Below, in pieces: positions 8,224-21,349 of a stretch of DNA of 64,000 nucleotides. The position numbers and the translations under genes are program-made. Numbering within the stretch: the first letter of the stretch is position 1; each line of letters starts with the position of its first letter. This DNA is from Hydractinia symbiolongicarpus (lineage: Eukaryota > Cnidaria > Hydrozoa > Anthoathecata > Hydractiniidae). A model generated the notes under the pieces. The model did no database searches and had not been told where the DNA came from. It was given only the letters and a program-made list of their open reading frames with translations. The stretch is from assembly GCF_029227915.1 (NCBI RefSeq), contig NC_079884.1, forward strand, positions 3,164,001 to 3,228,000. Reading direction: 5' to 3'.

Positions 8224-8854
8224 TTATTCTCACTCACACCTAAAGCTAGCTAGCTTAAAACTACAGATTTAGATAGAATAATAATAGAACTTAGATAGCA
8301 TATAGCTAGCTAGATAGTATAAAAAAGAGCAAACAGTACCTATGGTTAGCACAAAACTAGCTACAAGGCTAGCATAAAATTAACTACTTAGTTGGGGTAA
8401 AACTATTAATGTATCTAGCATAAAATTAGCTATTTTAGCTGGCATTAAATCAGCAAAATAGCTTGCTAATAGAAATATTCTTTCAGACAGATTTTCTAGC
8501 TATAGCTAGCTAGCTTTACATATACTACACAGTGAGTGAGATAATTCTACACTGTAGCGTAGGAATGCCCCATCACATAGCTGGTTCTAGCTACAATCGT
8601 CCATACAAGTTGTTGTCTTTGGCAATTTTATACCAAAGATCAAGAACCAAAAAGTTTAGCAAAGTCAGCAAAAGAACATAGCTAGCTAGATATTTTGCAG
8701 ATAGTGTGTTATGTTCTCACTCATGATCAATGTTTATATAAAGGTATGTCACATGTAATTGTTTACGTTGCTTAGCCATTAAAGGGCAGTTTTTAACATT
8801 GAGGGGAAATGGGAGAGCCATCTTTTCGTGGACGATTGTAGCTAGCTATATATA
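8224..8854. repeat. TAGC/GCTAGC-rich region, copy 2
   Basis: Same region at +4,864, with the GCTAGCTAGC runs in the same places. No gene was recognised. Confidence 0.6.
8590..8842. mobile_element. MITE candidate, copy 2 (co-duplicated)
   Basis: Same element at +4,864 with both inverted ends and TA flanks retained. It came with duplication of the composite unit, so it is not an independent insertion and does not count as evidence of transposition. Confidence 0.55.
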
Positions 8855-9397
8855 TTGTACACACATCTGGAAATAAACTTTTTTAACCCTGCCGGTGAGC
8901 ATACATCATGCGGCTCAAGTTACAGAAACGAAAATTATTTCAATATATTACTGAGGCTTTTTAAATTCTGAAAAGCGGTTCTCGTGCAATCGTCAACATG
9001 TTTTGAAAATCTTCAAATATATTCATTATATATATATTTCTTATTTAATTTCCTTATATGTATATATACAAATAATGTCTTGATATATAATTTCTTTTTC
9101 TGTAACTTGACCTGAACTTTACACCAATGCTGGATATCATGTTTAAGTCCAGCTCTAGCTAGGTACCAAGCTAGCCTAATTTATTGCTATACTTTTGAAG
9201 TTTCTGTTCAGTTTGGAATAAGAGCTTTTTATTCTAATGTCATGAAAACTTGTACTAAGGCGCAGTTTACAATTTATATTAATTGGTCCACCAAGCGTTT
9301 AACACAGTTACTTGACCAGCATTTCTCAAAAGGTTAATTAACTAGGCTGTGTGCTGTAAATTCCTAAGTGTATATAATATTCACCTGTAAAGTTTCG

Positions 9398-9414
9398 TAT
9401 ATATATATATATTT
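9398..9414. repeat. (AT)n microsatellite just upstream of tRNA-like unit, copy 2
   Basis: Equivalent of 4534-4550 with the same repeat number, which for a microsatellite argues for a very recent duplication. Confidence 0.7.
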
Positions 9415-9416
9415 AT

Positions 9417-9485
9417 GCCCTGCTGGTCTAATGGCTATGACACTCATGCAAATGAGAGATTCAGGTTCAAATCCTGGACAGGGCT
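9417..9485 (+). tRNA. tRNA-like Pol III unit with a shortened anticodon loop, copy 2
   Basis: Same sequence as 4553-4621 at +4,864, with the same A box (9424-9434), B box (9464-9474) and GCAA-capped anticodon stem (9443-9456). The shortened loop is thus not a single read error, although both copies descend from one recent duplication and so do not test functional constraint. The T4 run follows at 9524-9527. Confidence 0.65.
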
Positions 9486-9523
9486 AGGAAAAACATAATT
9501 ATCTTGCACCTACAACAACCAGG

Positions 9524-9527
9524 TTTT
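9524..9527 (+). terminator. Possible Pol III terminator, copy 2
   Basis: Same T4 run downstream of the second tRNA-like unit. Confidence 0.35.
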
Positions 9528-9772
9528 CATATAATAGGTAATCTTTAAGTAAGACTTCTTTGATTATTTCTATATCTTGACTTTTTAATGTTGTTGTCAT
9601 TGGAACCAAGTTAATCTCAGATTTATCAAAAAATGATATGTCGTTATGACCGATTGTTTAAATACTTGTAATGGCTATGATTCACTGTATATTGACCTGA
9701 GATAAATTTGATAATATTGAGTATACGCAATCTTTGAGTTGTAAGGTGGAGATTTTCTATTAAAGTCATGCA
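9528..9772. other. AT-rich spacer with no recognised gene, copy 2
   Basis: Copy of 4664-4908 between the second tRNA-like unit and the third TGCC tract. No gene, RNA or site was recognised apart from the 12-bp D-arm-like word at 9669-9680. Confidence 0.6.
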
Positions 9773-11464
9773 CCCCTGCCTTGCCGTTCCATTGCCTTGC
9801 CAGCACTGACCGTGCCTTTCTTTGCCTACCCTTCCTATGCCTTTTCTGGTGCCTGCCTACTATGTCCTTGCCTGTGGCTCCCATGCCTTGCCTACCCCTG
9901 CCTTCCTGATTCCTCTTCCTATTTCCTTGCCTGCCTTTGCCCTTTCCTTTCCGTGCTTAATGCCTTTGCCTTGGCAACCTCTCCGCAACACTTTCTATAT
10001 TGATTACTGTGGGACCAATCCTATCCGTTAGTTCGCGCTGAAGAAATACAGACAGTTTCAAAAACTACATTTCAATGACTTTCTAACGGGTTCAATCCGT
10101 TTGAGTTACAACGGTTGCGTCACATATTCGTACCAACATGTATTTAGTGATTTTCTTCCGATATTACTAAGTTGTATTGCTTTTTACAGTGAAACGATTG
10201 ACTGTGGGAATTAATTGAACTGATTCTGTACTGTGGCCTCATAAATGTGATAAATGAGCAATTGGTCTCCAAGTAATTACATTCTTCTTAATTTGACATG
10301 ATTGCTGGAATTCAGCGATTACATTAGGCTCAGTGGTAGCGCTTTATTTAAAATTTTAGATAAATAAGACTTTTCTTATTGTGGGACCAATCCTGGCCGT
10401 TAGCACTCGCTGAATAAATAGGATCTGTTCCAAAGACAACATTTCATTGACTTTCTAGCGGCATAAATCCGTTTGAGTTACAACGGTTGCGTCACATATT
10501 CGTACCAACATGTATTTAGCGATAGTATTCGGATATTACTAGGTTGCATCGCTTCTAACAGTGAAACGAGTGACTGTGGGATTTAATTGAACTGATTCTG
10601 GAATGTGACCTTATAAATGTGATAAATGAGCCAATTGGTCACCACGCCATTACATTCTTCCTAATTTGACATGATTGCTGGAATTCAGCGATTACATTAG
10701 GCTCTGTGGTAGCGCTTTATTTAAAATTTTAGATAAATAAGACTTTTCTTACTGTGGGACCAATCCTGACCGTTAGCACTCGCTGAATAAATAGGATCTG
10801 TTCCAAAGACAACATTTCATTGACTTTCTAGCGGCATAAATCCGTTTGAGTTACAACGGTTGCGTCACATATTCGTACCAACATGTATTTAGCGATGGTA
10901 TTCGGATATTACTAGGTTGCATCACTTTTAACAGTGAAACGTTTGACTGTGGGACTTAATTGAACTGATTTTGAACTTTGACCTTATAAATGTGATAAAT
11001 GAACCAGTTTGACTACAAGAACTAACATTCTTCTTCATTTGACATGATTGCTGGAACTCAGTGATTACACTGGGCGCCGTGGTAGCGCTTTATTAAAAAA
11101 TTAAGATAAATAAGTCATTTTTTACTGTGGGACCCATCCTAGCCGTTAGTTCGCGCTGAAGAAATAGAGACAGGTTCAAAAACTACATTTCATTGATTTT
11201 CTAACGGTGTCAATCCGTTTGAGTTACAACGGTTGCGTCACTTATTCGTACCAACATGTATTTAGTGATTTTGATCCGATATTACTAAGTTGTATTGCTT
11301 TTAACAGTGAAACGATTGACTGTGGGAATTAATTGATCTGATTCTGGAATGTGACTTTATAAATGTGATAAATGAGCCAATTGGTCTCCAAGGAATAACA
11401 TTCTTCTTAATTTGACATGATTGCTGAAATTCAGCGATTACATTAGGCTCTGTGGTAGCGCTTT
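9729..11464. repeat. Composite tandem unit, copy 3, truncated in the satellite
   Basis: The third copy begins with the same spacer tail (9729-10005) and follows the unit through its first four monomers. Up to about 11464 it matches copy 2 at an offset of 4,864. At 11465 the monomer end changes from the R-type ending (TTTAAAAATTTAG) to a Q-type ending (TTAAAAATTAAG), and from there the sequence is ordinary array satellite. The break falls inside a monomer, as expected for unequal exchange between satellite copies. Confidence 0.85.
9773..9974. repeat. TGCC-rich degenerate minisatellite, copy 3
   Basis: Third copy of the tract, at +9,728 from the first. It lies just upstream of the point where the long uninterrupted satellite array begins (10006). 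Confidence 0.8.
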
Positions 11465-14400
11465 ATTAAAAATTAAGATAAATAAGTCATTTTTTACTGT
11501 GGGACCAATCCTAGCCGTTAGTTCGCGCTGAAGATATAGAGACAGTTTCAAAAACTACATTTCATTGATTTTCTAACGGTGTCAATCCGTTTGAGTTACA
11601 ACGGTTGCGTCACTTATTCGTACCAACATGTATTTAGTGATTTTCTTCCGATATTACTAAGTTGTATTGCTTTTAACAGTGAAACGATTGACTGTGGGAA
11701 TTAATTGATCTGATTCTGGAATGTGACCTTGTAAATGTGATAAATGATCCAATTGGTCTCCAAGGAATAACATTCTTCTTAATTTGACATGATTGCTGGA
11801 ATTCAGCGATTACATAAGGCTCTGTGGTAGCGCTTTAATTAAAAATTTAGATAAATAAATCATTTTTTACTGTAGGACCAATCCTAGCCGTTAGTTCGCG
11901 TTGAAGAAATACAGACAGTTTAAAAAACTACATTTCATTGACCTTCTATCGGGGCAAATCCGTTTGAGTTACAACGATTGCGTCACATTTTCGTACCAAC
12001 ATGTATTTAGCGATAGTATTCGGATATTACTAGGTTGCATCGCTATTAACAGTGAAACGTTTGACTGTGGGACTTAAATAAACTGATTTTGGTCTTTGAC
12101 CTTATAAATGTGATAAATGAGCCAGTTTGACTACAAGAACTAACATTTTTCTGAATTTGACATGATTGCTGGAACTCAGCGATTACACTGGGCGCTGTGG
12201 TAGCGCTTTATTAAAAAATTAAGATAACTAAGTCATTTTTTAATGTGGGACTAATCCTAGCCGTTAGTTCGCGTTGAAGAAATAGAGACAGTTTCAAAAA
12301 CTACATTTCATTGATTTTCTAACGGTGTCAATCCGTTTGAGTTACAACGGTTGCGTCACATATTCGTAACAACATGTACTTAGTGATTTTTTCCGATATT
12401 ACCAAGTTGTATCGGTTTTAACAGTGAAGCAATTGACTGTGGGACTTAATTGAACTGATTCTGTACTGTGACCTCATAAATGTGATAAATGAGCAATTGG
12501 TCTCCAAGTAATTACATTCTTCTTAATTTGACATGATTGCTGGAAATCAGCGATTACATTAGGCTCAGTGGTAGCGCTTTATTTAAAATTTTAGATAAAT
12601 AAGACTTTTCTTATTGTGGGACCAATCCTGGCCGTTAGCACTCGCTGAATAAATAGGATCTGTTCCAAAGACTACATTTCATTGACTTTCTAGCGGCATA
12701 AATCCGTTTGAGTTACAACGGTTGCGTCATATATTCGTACCAACATGTATTTAGCGATGGTATTCGGATGTTACTGGGTTGCATCACTTTTAACAGTGAA
12801 ACGTTTGACTGTGGGACTTAATTGAACTGATTTTGGACTTTGACCTTATAAATGTGATAAATGACCCAATTGGTCTCCAAGGAATAACATTCTTCTTAAT
12901 TTGACATGATTGCTGAAATTCAGCGATTACATTAGGCTCTGTGGTAGCGCTTTATTTAAAAATTTAGATAAATAAATCATTTTTTACTGTAGGACCAATC
13001 CTAGCCGTTAGTTCGCGTTGAAGAAATACAGACAGTTTAAAAAACTACATTTCATTGACCTTCTATCGGGGCAAATCCGTTTGAGTTACAACGGTTGCGT
13101 CACATATTCGTACCAACATGTATTTAGCGATAGTATTCGGATATTACTAGGTTGCATCGCTATTAACAGTGAAACGTTTGACTGTGGGACTTAATTAAAC
13201 TGATTTTGGTCTTTGACCTTATAAATGTGATAAATGAGCCAGTTTGACTACAAGAACTAACATTTTTCTGAATTTGACATGATTGCTGGAACTCAGCGAT
13301 TACACTGGGCGCTGTGGTAGCGCTTTATTAAAAAATTAAGATAACTAAGTCATTTTTTACTGTGGGACTAATCCTAGCCGTTAGTTCGCGTTGAAGAAAT
13401 AGAGACAGTTTCAAAAACTACATTTCATTGATTTTCTAACGGTGTCAATCCGTTTGAGTTACAACGGTTGCGTCACATATTCGTAACAACATGTACTTAG
13501 TGATTTTTTCCGATATTACCAAGTTGTATCGGTTTTAACAGTGAAGCGATTGACTGTGGGAATTAATTGATCTGATTCTGGAATGTGACCTTATAAATGT
13601 GATAAATGACCCAATTGGTCTCCAAGGAATAACATTCTTCTTAATTTGACATGATTGCTGAAATTCAGCGATTACATTAGGCTCTGTGGTAGCGCTTTAT
13701 TTAAAAATTTAGATAAATAAATCATTTTTTACTGTGGGACCCATCCTAGCCATTAGTTCGCGCTGAAGAAATAGAGACAGGTTCAAAAACTACATTTCAT
13801 TGATTTTCTAACGGTGTTAATCCGTTAGAGTTACAACGGTTGCGCCCCTTATTCGTACCAACATGTATTTAGTGATTTTGATCCGATATTACTAAGTTGT
13901 ATTGCTTTTAACAGTGAAACGATTGACTGTGGGAATTAATTGATCTGATTCTGGAATGTGACCTTATAAATGTGATAAATGACCCAATTGGTCTCCAAGG
14001 AATAACATTCTTCTTAATTTGACATGATTGCTGAAATTCAGCGATTACATTAGGCTCTGTGGTAGTGCTTTATTTAAAAATTTAGATAAATAAATCATTT
14101 TTTACTGTAGGACCAATCCTAGCCGTTAGTTCGCGTTGAAGAAATACAGACAGTTTAAAAAACTACATTTCATTGACCTTTTATCGGGGCAAATCCGTTT
14201 GAGTTACAACGGTTGCGTCACATATTCGTACCAACATGTATTTAGCGATAGTATTCGGATATTACTAGGTTGCATCGCTATTAACAGTGAAACGTTTGAC
14301 TGTGGGACTTAATTAAACTGATTTTGGTCTTTGACCTTATAAATGCGATAAATGAGCCAGTTTGACTACAAGAACTAACATTTTTCTGAATTTGACATGA

Positions 14401-17400
14401 TTGCTGGAACTCAGCGATTACGCTGGGCGCTGTGGTAGCGCTTTATTAAGAAATTAAGATAACTAAGTCATTTTTTACTGTGGGACTAATCCTAGCCGTT
14501 AGTTCGCGTTGAAGAAATAGAGACAGTTTCAAAAACTACATTTCATTGATTTTCTAACGGTGTCAATCCGTTTGAGTTACAACGGTTGCGTCACATATTC
14601 GTAACAACATGTACTTAGTGATTTTTTCCGATATTACCAAGTTGTATCGGTTTTAACAGTGAAGCGATTGACTGTGGGACTTAATTGAACTGACTTTGGA
14701 CTGTGACCTGATAAATGTGATAAATGAGACAATTGAACTCCAAGGAATAACATTCTTCTTAATTTGATATGATTGCTGGAATTCAACCATTACATTAGGC
14801 TCTGTGGTAGCGCTTTATTTAAAAATTTAGATAAATAAATCATTTTTTACTGTAGGACCAATCCTAGCCGTTAGTTCGCGTTGAAGAAATACAGACAGTT
14901 TAAAAAACTACATTTCATTGACCTTCTATCGGGGCAAATCCGTTTGAGTTACAACGGTTGCGTCACATATTCGTACCAACATGTATTTAGTGATTTTCTT
15001 CCGATATTACTAAGTTGCATTGCTTTTAACAGTGAAACGATTGACTATGGGATTTGATTGAACTGATTCGGGAATGTGACCTTATAAATGTGATAAATGA
15101 GCCAATTGGACTCCAAGGAATAACATTCTTTTTAATTTGATATGATTGCTGGAATTCAGCGATTACATTAGACTCTGTGGTAGCGCTTTATTTAAAATTT
15201 TAGATAAATAAGAATTTTCCTACTGTGGGACCAATCCTTGCCTTTAGCACTCGCTGAATAAATAGGATCTGTTCCAAAAACTACATTTCATTGACTTTCT
15301 AGCGGCATAAATCCGTTTGAGTTACAACGGTTGCGTCACATATTCGTACCAACATGTATTTAGCGATGGTATTCGGATATTACTAGGTTGCATCACTTTT
15401 AACAGTGAAACGTTTCACTGTGGGACTTAATTGAACTGATTTTGGACTTTGACCTTATAAATGTGATAAATGAGCCAGTTTGACTACAAGAACTAACATT
15501 CTTCTTAATTTGACATGATTGCTGGAACTCAGCGATTACACTGGGCGCCGTGGTAGCGCTTTATTAAAAAATTAAGATAAATAAGTCATTTTTTACTGTG
15601 GGACCAATCCTAGCCGTTAGTTCGCGCTGAAGAAATAGAGACAGTTTCAAAAACTACATTTCATTGATTTTCTAACGGTGTCAATCCGTTTGAGTTACAA
15701 CGGTTGCGTCACTTATTCGTTCCAACATGAATTTAGTGATTTTATTCCGATATTACTAATTTGTATTGCCTTTAACAGTGAAACGATTGACTGTGGGAAT
15801 TAATTGATCTGATTCTGGAATGCGACCTTATAAATGTGATAAATGAACCAATTGGTCTCCAATGAATATTATTCTTCTTAATTTGACATGATTGCTGGAA
15901 CTCAGCGATTACACCGGGCGCTGTGGTAGCGCTTTATTAAAAAATTAAGATAAATAAGTCATTTTTTACTGTGGGACCAATCCTAACCGTTAATTCGCGT
16001 TGAAGAAATAGAGACAGTTTCAAAAACTACAATTCATTGATTTTCTAACGGTGTCAATCCCTTTGAGTTACAACGGTTGCGTCACATATTCGTAACAACA
16101 TGTATTTAATGATTTTTTTCCGATATTACTAAGTTGTATCGGTTTTAACAGTGAAACGATTGACTGTGGGAATTAATTGATCTGATTCTGGAATGTGACC
16201 TTATAAATGTGATAAATGACCCAATTGGTCTCCAAGGAATAACATTCTTCTTAATTTGACATGATTGCTGAAATTCAGCGATTACATTAGGCTCTGTGGT
16301 AGCGCTTTATTTAAAAATTTAGATAAATAAATCATTTTTTACTGTAGGACCAATCCTAGCCGTTAGTTCGCGTTGAAGAAATACAGACAGTTTAAAAAAC
16401 TACATTTCATTGACCTTCTATCGGGGCAAATCCGTTTGAGTTACAACGGTTGCGTCACATATTCGTACCAACATGTATTTAGCGATAGTATTCGGATATT
16501 ACTAGGTTGCATCGCTATTAACAGTGAAACGTTTGACTGTGGGACTTAATTAAACTGATTTTGGTCTTTGACCTTATAAATGCGATAAATGAGCCAGTTT
16601 GACTACAAGAACTAACATTTTTCTGAATTTGACATGATTGCTGGAACTCAGCGATTACACTGGGCGCTGTGGTAGCGCTTTATTAAAAAATTAAGATAAC
16701 TAAGTCATTTTTTACTGTGGGACTAATCCTAGCCGTTAGTTCGCGTTGAAGAAATAGAGACAGTTTCAAAAACTACATTTCATTGATTTTCTAACGGTGT
16801 CAATCCGTTTGAGTTACAACGGTTGCGTCACTTATTCGTTCCAACATGAATTTAGTGATTTTATTCCGATATTACTAATTTGTATTGCCTTTAACAGTGA
16901 AACGATTGAATGTGGGAATTAATTGATCTGATTCTGGAATGTGACCTTATAAATGTGATAAACGAGCCAATTGGACTCCAAGGAATAACATTCTTCTTAA
17001 TTTGATATGACTGCTGGAATTCAGCGATTACATTAGACTGTGTGGTAGCGCTTTATTTAAAAATTTAGATAAATAAATCATTTTTTACTGTGGGACCAAT
17101 CCTAGCCGTTAGTTCGCGTTGAAGAAATACAGACAGTTTAAAAAACTACATTTCATTGACCTTCTATCCGGGCAAATCCGTTTGAGTTACAACGGTTGCG
17201 TCACATATTCGTACCAACATGTATTTAGTGATTTTCTTCCGATATTACTAAGTTGCATTGCTTTTAACAGTGAAACGATTGACTATGGGATTTGATTGAA
17301 CTGATTCGGGAATGAGACCTTATAAATGTGATAAATGAGCCAATTGGACTCCAAGGAATAACATTCTTCTTAATTTGATATGATTGCTGGAATTCAGCGA

Positions 17401-20400
17401 TTACATTAGACTCTGTGGTAGCGCTTTATTTAAAATTTTAGATAAATAAGAATTTTCTTACTGTGGGACCAATCCTTGCCGTTAGCACTCGCTGAATAAT
17501 AGGATCTGTTCCAAAGACTACATTTCATTGACTTTCTAGCGGCATAAATCCGTTTGAGTTACAACGGTTGCGTCACATATTCGTACCAACATGTATTTAG
17601 CGATGGTATTCGGATATTACTAGGTTGCATCACTTTTAACAGTGAAACGTTTCACTGTGGGACTTAATTGAACTGATTTTGGACTTTGACCTTATAAATG
17701 TGATAAATGAGCCAGTTTGACTACAAGAACTAACATTCTTCTTAATATGACATGATTGCTGGAACTCAGCGATTACACTGGGCGCCGTGGTAGCGCTTTA
17801 TTAAAAAAATAAGATAAATAAGTCATTTTTTACTGTGGGACCAATCCTAGCCGTTAGTTCGCGCTGAAGAAATAGAGACATTTTTAAAAACTACATTTCA
17901 TTGATTTTCTAACGGTGTCAATCCGTTTGAGTTACAACGGTTGCGTCACTTATTCGTTCCAACATGAATTTAGTGATTTTATTCCGATATTACTAATTTG
18001 TATTGCCTTTAACAGTGAAACGATTGACTGTGGGAATTAATTGATCTGATTCTGGAATGTGACCTTATAAATGTGATAAACGAGCCAATTGGACTCCAAG
18101 GAATAACATTCTTCTTAATTTGATATGACTGCTGGAATTCAGCGATTACATTAGACTGTGTGGTAGCGCTTTATTTAAAAATTTAGATAAATAAATCATT
18201 TTTTACTGTGGGACCAATCCTAGCCGTTAGTTCGCGCTGAAGAAATACAGACAGTTTCAGAAACTAAATTTCATTGACTTTCTAGCGGCATAAATCCGTT
18301 TGAGTTACAACGGTTGCGTCACATATTCGTTCCAACATGTATTTAGTGATTTTCTTCCGATATTACTAAGTTGTATTGCTCTTACCAGTGAAACGATTGA
18401 CTGTGGGACTTAATTGAACTGATTCTGGACTGTAACCTTATAAATGTGATAAATGAGCCAATTGGTCTCCAAGCAATTACATTCTTCTTAATTTGACATG
18501 ATTGCTGGAATTCAGCGATTACATTAGGCTCTGTGGTAGCGCTTTATTTAAAAATTTAGATAAATAAGACTTTTCTTATTGTGGTACCAATCCTGGCCGT
18601 TAGCACGGGCTGAATAAATAGGATCAGTTCCAAAGACTACATTACATTGACTTTCTAGCGGCATAAATCCGTTTGAGTTACAACGGTTGCGACACATATT
18701 CGTACCAACATGTATTTAGTGATTTTATTCCGATATTACTAAGTTGTATTGCCTTTAACAGTGAAACGATTGACTGTGGGAATTAATTGATCTGATTCTG
18801 GAATGTGACCTTATAAATGTGATAAATGAGCCAATTGGTCTCCAAGGAATAACATTCTTCTTAATTTGACGTGATTGCAGGAATTCATCGATTACATTAG
18901 GCTCTGTGGTAGCGCTTTATTTAAAAATTTAGATAAATAAATCATTTTTTACTGTGGGACCAATCCTAGCCGTTAGTTCGCGCTGAAAAAATACAGACAG
19001 TTTCAAAAACTACATTTCAATGACTTTCTAACGGGTTCAATCCGTTTGAGTTACAACGATTGCGTCACATATTCGTACCAACATGTATTTAGTGATTTTG
19101 TTCCGCTATTACTAAGTTGTATTGCTTTTAACAGTGAAACGATTGACTGTGGGAATTAATTGATCTGATTCCGAAATGTAACCTTATAAATGTGATAAAT
19201 GAGTCAATTGGTCTCCAAGGAATAACATTCTTCTTAATTTGACATGATTGCTGGAATTCAGCTATTACATTAGACTCTGTGGTAGCGCTTTTTTTAAAAA
19301 TTTAGATAAATAAGACCTTTCTTACTGTGTAACCAATCCTGGCCGTTAGCACGGGCTGAATAAATAGGATCAGTTCCAAGCACTACATTACATTGACTTT
19401 CTAGCGGCATAAATCCGTTTCAGTTACAACGGTTGCGTCACATATTCGTACCAACATGTATTTAGCGATAGTATTCGGATATTACTAGGTTGCATTGCTT
19501 TTAACAGTGAAACGTTTGACTGTGGGATTTAATTGAACTGATTTTGGTCTTTGAGCTTATAAATGCGATAAATGAGCCTGTTTGACTACAAGAACTAACA
19601 TTCTTCTGAATTTGACATGATTGCTGGAACTCAGCGATTACACTGGCCGCTGTGGTAGCGCTTTATTAAAAAATTAAGAAAAATAAGTCATTTTTTACTG
19701 TGGGAACAATCCTAGGCGTTAGTTCGCGCTGAAGAAATAGAGACAGTTTCAAAAACTACATTTCATTGATTTCCTAACGGTGTCAATCCGTTTGAGTTAC
19801 AACGGTTGCGTCACTTATTCGTACCAACATGTATTTAGTGATTTTATTCCGATATTACTAAGTTGTATTGCCTTTAACAGTGAAACGATTGACTGTGGGA
19901 ATTAATTGATCTGATTCTGGAATGTGACTTTATAAATGTGATAAATGAGCCAATTGGTCTCCAAGGAATAACATTCTTCTTAATTTGACATGATTGCAGG
20001 AATTCAGCGATTACATTAGGCTCTGTGGTAGCGCTTTATTTAAAAATTTAGATAAATAAATCATTTTTTACCTTGGGACCAATCCTAGCCGTTAGTTCGC
20101 GCTAAAGAAATACAGACAGTTTCAAAAACTGCATTTCAATGACTTTCTAACGGGTTCAATCCGTTTGAGTTACAACGGTTGCGTCACATATTCCTACCAA
20201 CATGTATTTAGTGATTTTCTTCCGATATTACTAAGTTGTATTGCTTTCAACAGTGAAACGATTGACTGTGGGAATTGATTGAACTGATTCTGGACTGTGA
20301 CCTCATAAATGTGATAAATGAGCCAATTGGTCTCCAAGCAATTACATTCTTCTTAATTTGACATGATTGCTGGAATTCAGCGATTACATTAGGCTCTGTG

Positions 20401-21349
20401 GTAGCGCTTTATTTAAAACTTTAGATAAATAAGACTTTCCTTACTGTGGGACCAATCCTGGCCGTTAGCACTCGCTGAATAAATAGGATCTGTTCCAAAG
20501 ACTACATTTCATTGACTTTCTAACGGCATAAATCCGTTTGAGTTACAACGGTTGCGTCACATATTCGTACCAACATGTATTTAGCGATAGTATTCGGATA
20601 TTACTAGGTTGCATCGCTTTTAACAGTGAAACGTTTGACTGTTGGGACTTAATTGAGTTGATTTTTGTCTTTGACCTTATAAATGTGATAAATGAGCCAG
20701 TTTGACTACAAGAACTAACATTCTTCTTAATTTGACATGATTGCTGGAACTCAGCGATTACACTGGGCGCCGTGGTAGCGCTTTATTAAAAAATTAAGAT
20801 AAATAAGTCATTTTTTACTTTGGGAACAATCCTAGGCGTTAGTTCGCGCTGAAGAAATAGAGACAGTTTCAAAAACTACATTTCATTGATTTCCTAACGG
20901 TGTCAATCCGTTTGAGTTACAACGGTTGCGTCACTTATTCGTACCAACATGTATTTAGTGATTTTATTCCGATATTACTAAGTTGTATTGCCTTTAACAG
21001 TGAAACGATTGACTGTGGGAATTAATTGATCTGATTCTGGAATGTGACTTTATAAATGTGATAAATGAGCCAATTGGTCTCCAAGCAATTACATTCTTCT
21101 TAATTTGACATGATTGCTGGAATTCAGCGATTACATTAGGCTCTGTGGTAGCGCTTTATTTAAAACTTTAGATAAATAAGACTTTTCTTACTGTGGGACC
21201 AATCCTGGCCGTTAGCACTCGCTGAATAAATAGGATCTGTTCCAAAGACTACATTTCATTGACTTTCTAGCGGCATAAATCCGTTTGAGTTAAAACGGTT
21301 GCGTCACATATTCGTACCAACATGTATTTAGCGATAGTATTCGGATATT

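Larger units (their letters stand above)
4865..9728. repeat. Composite tandem unit, copy 2 (4,864 bp)
   Basis: Second complete copy, offset by exactly 4,864 bp from copy 1. It has the same order: spacer tail (4865-5141), seven-monomer block (5142-7750) and spacer (7751-9728). All spacer features recur at +4,864, including the tRNA-like unit, the heat-shock-like motif and the MITE candidate. Only scattered substitutions separate it from copy 1. Confidence 0.95.
7751..10005. repeat. Unique spacer of composite unit, complete copy 2 (2,255 bp)
   Basis: Second complete spacer at +4,864. All sub-elements are retained, with single-base changes such as G7766 and C7787 in the GC-rich start. It ends at ACTGTGGG (10006), where the long array begins, so it is the last spacer in the window; the next 54 kb contain none. 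Confidence 0.9.
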
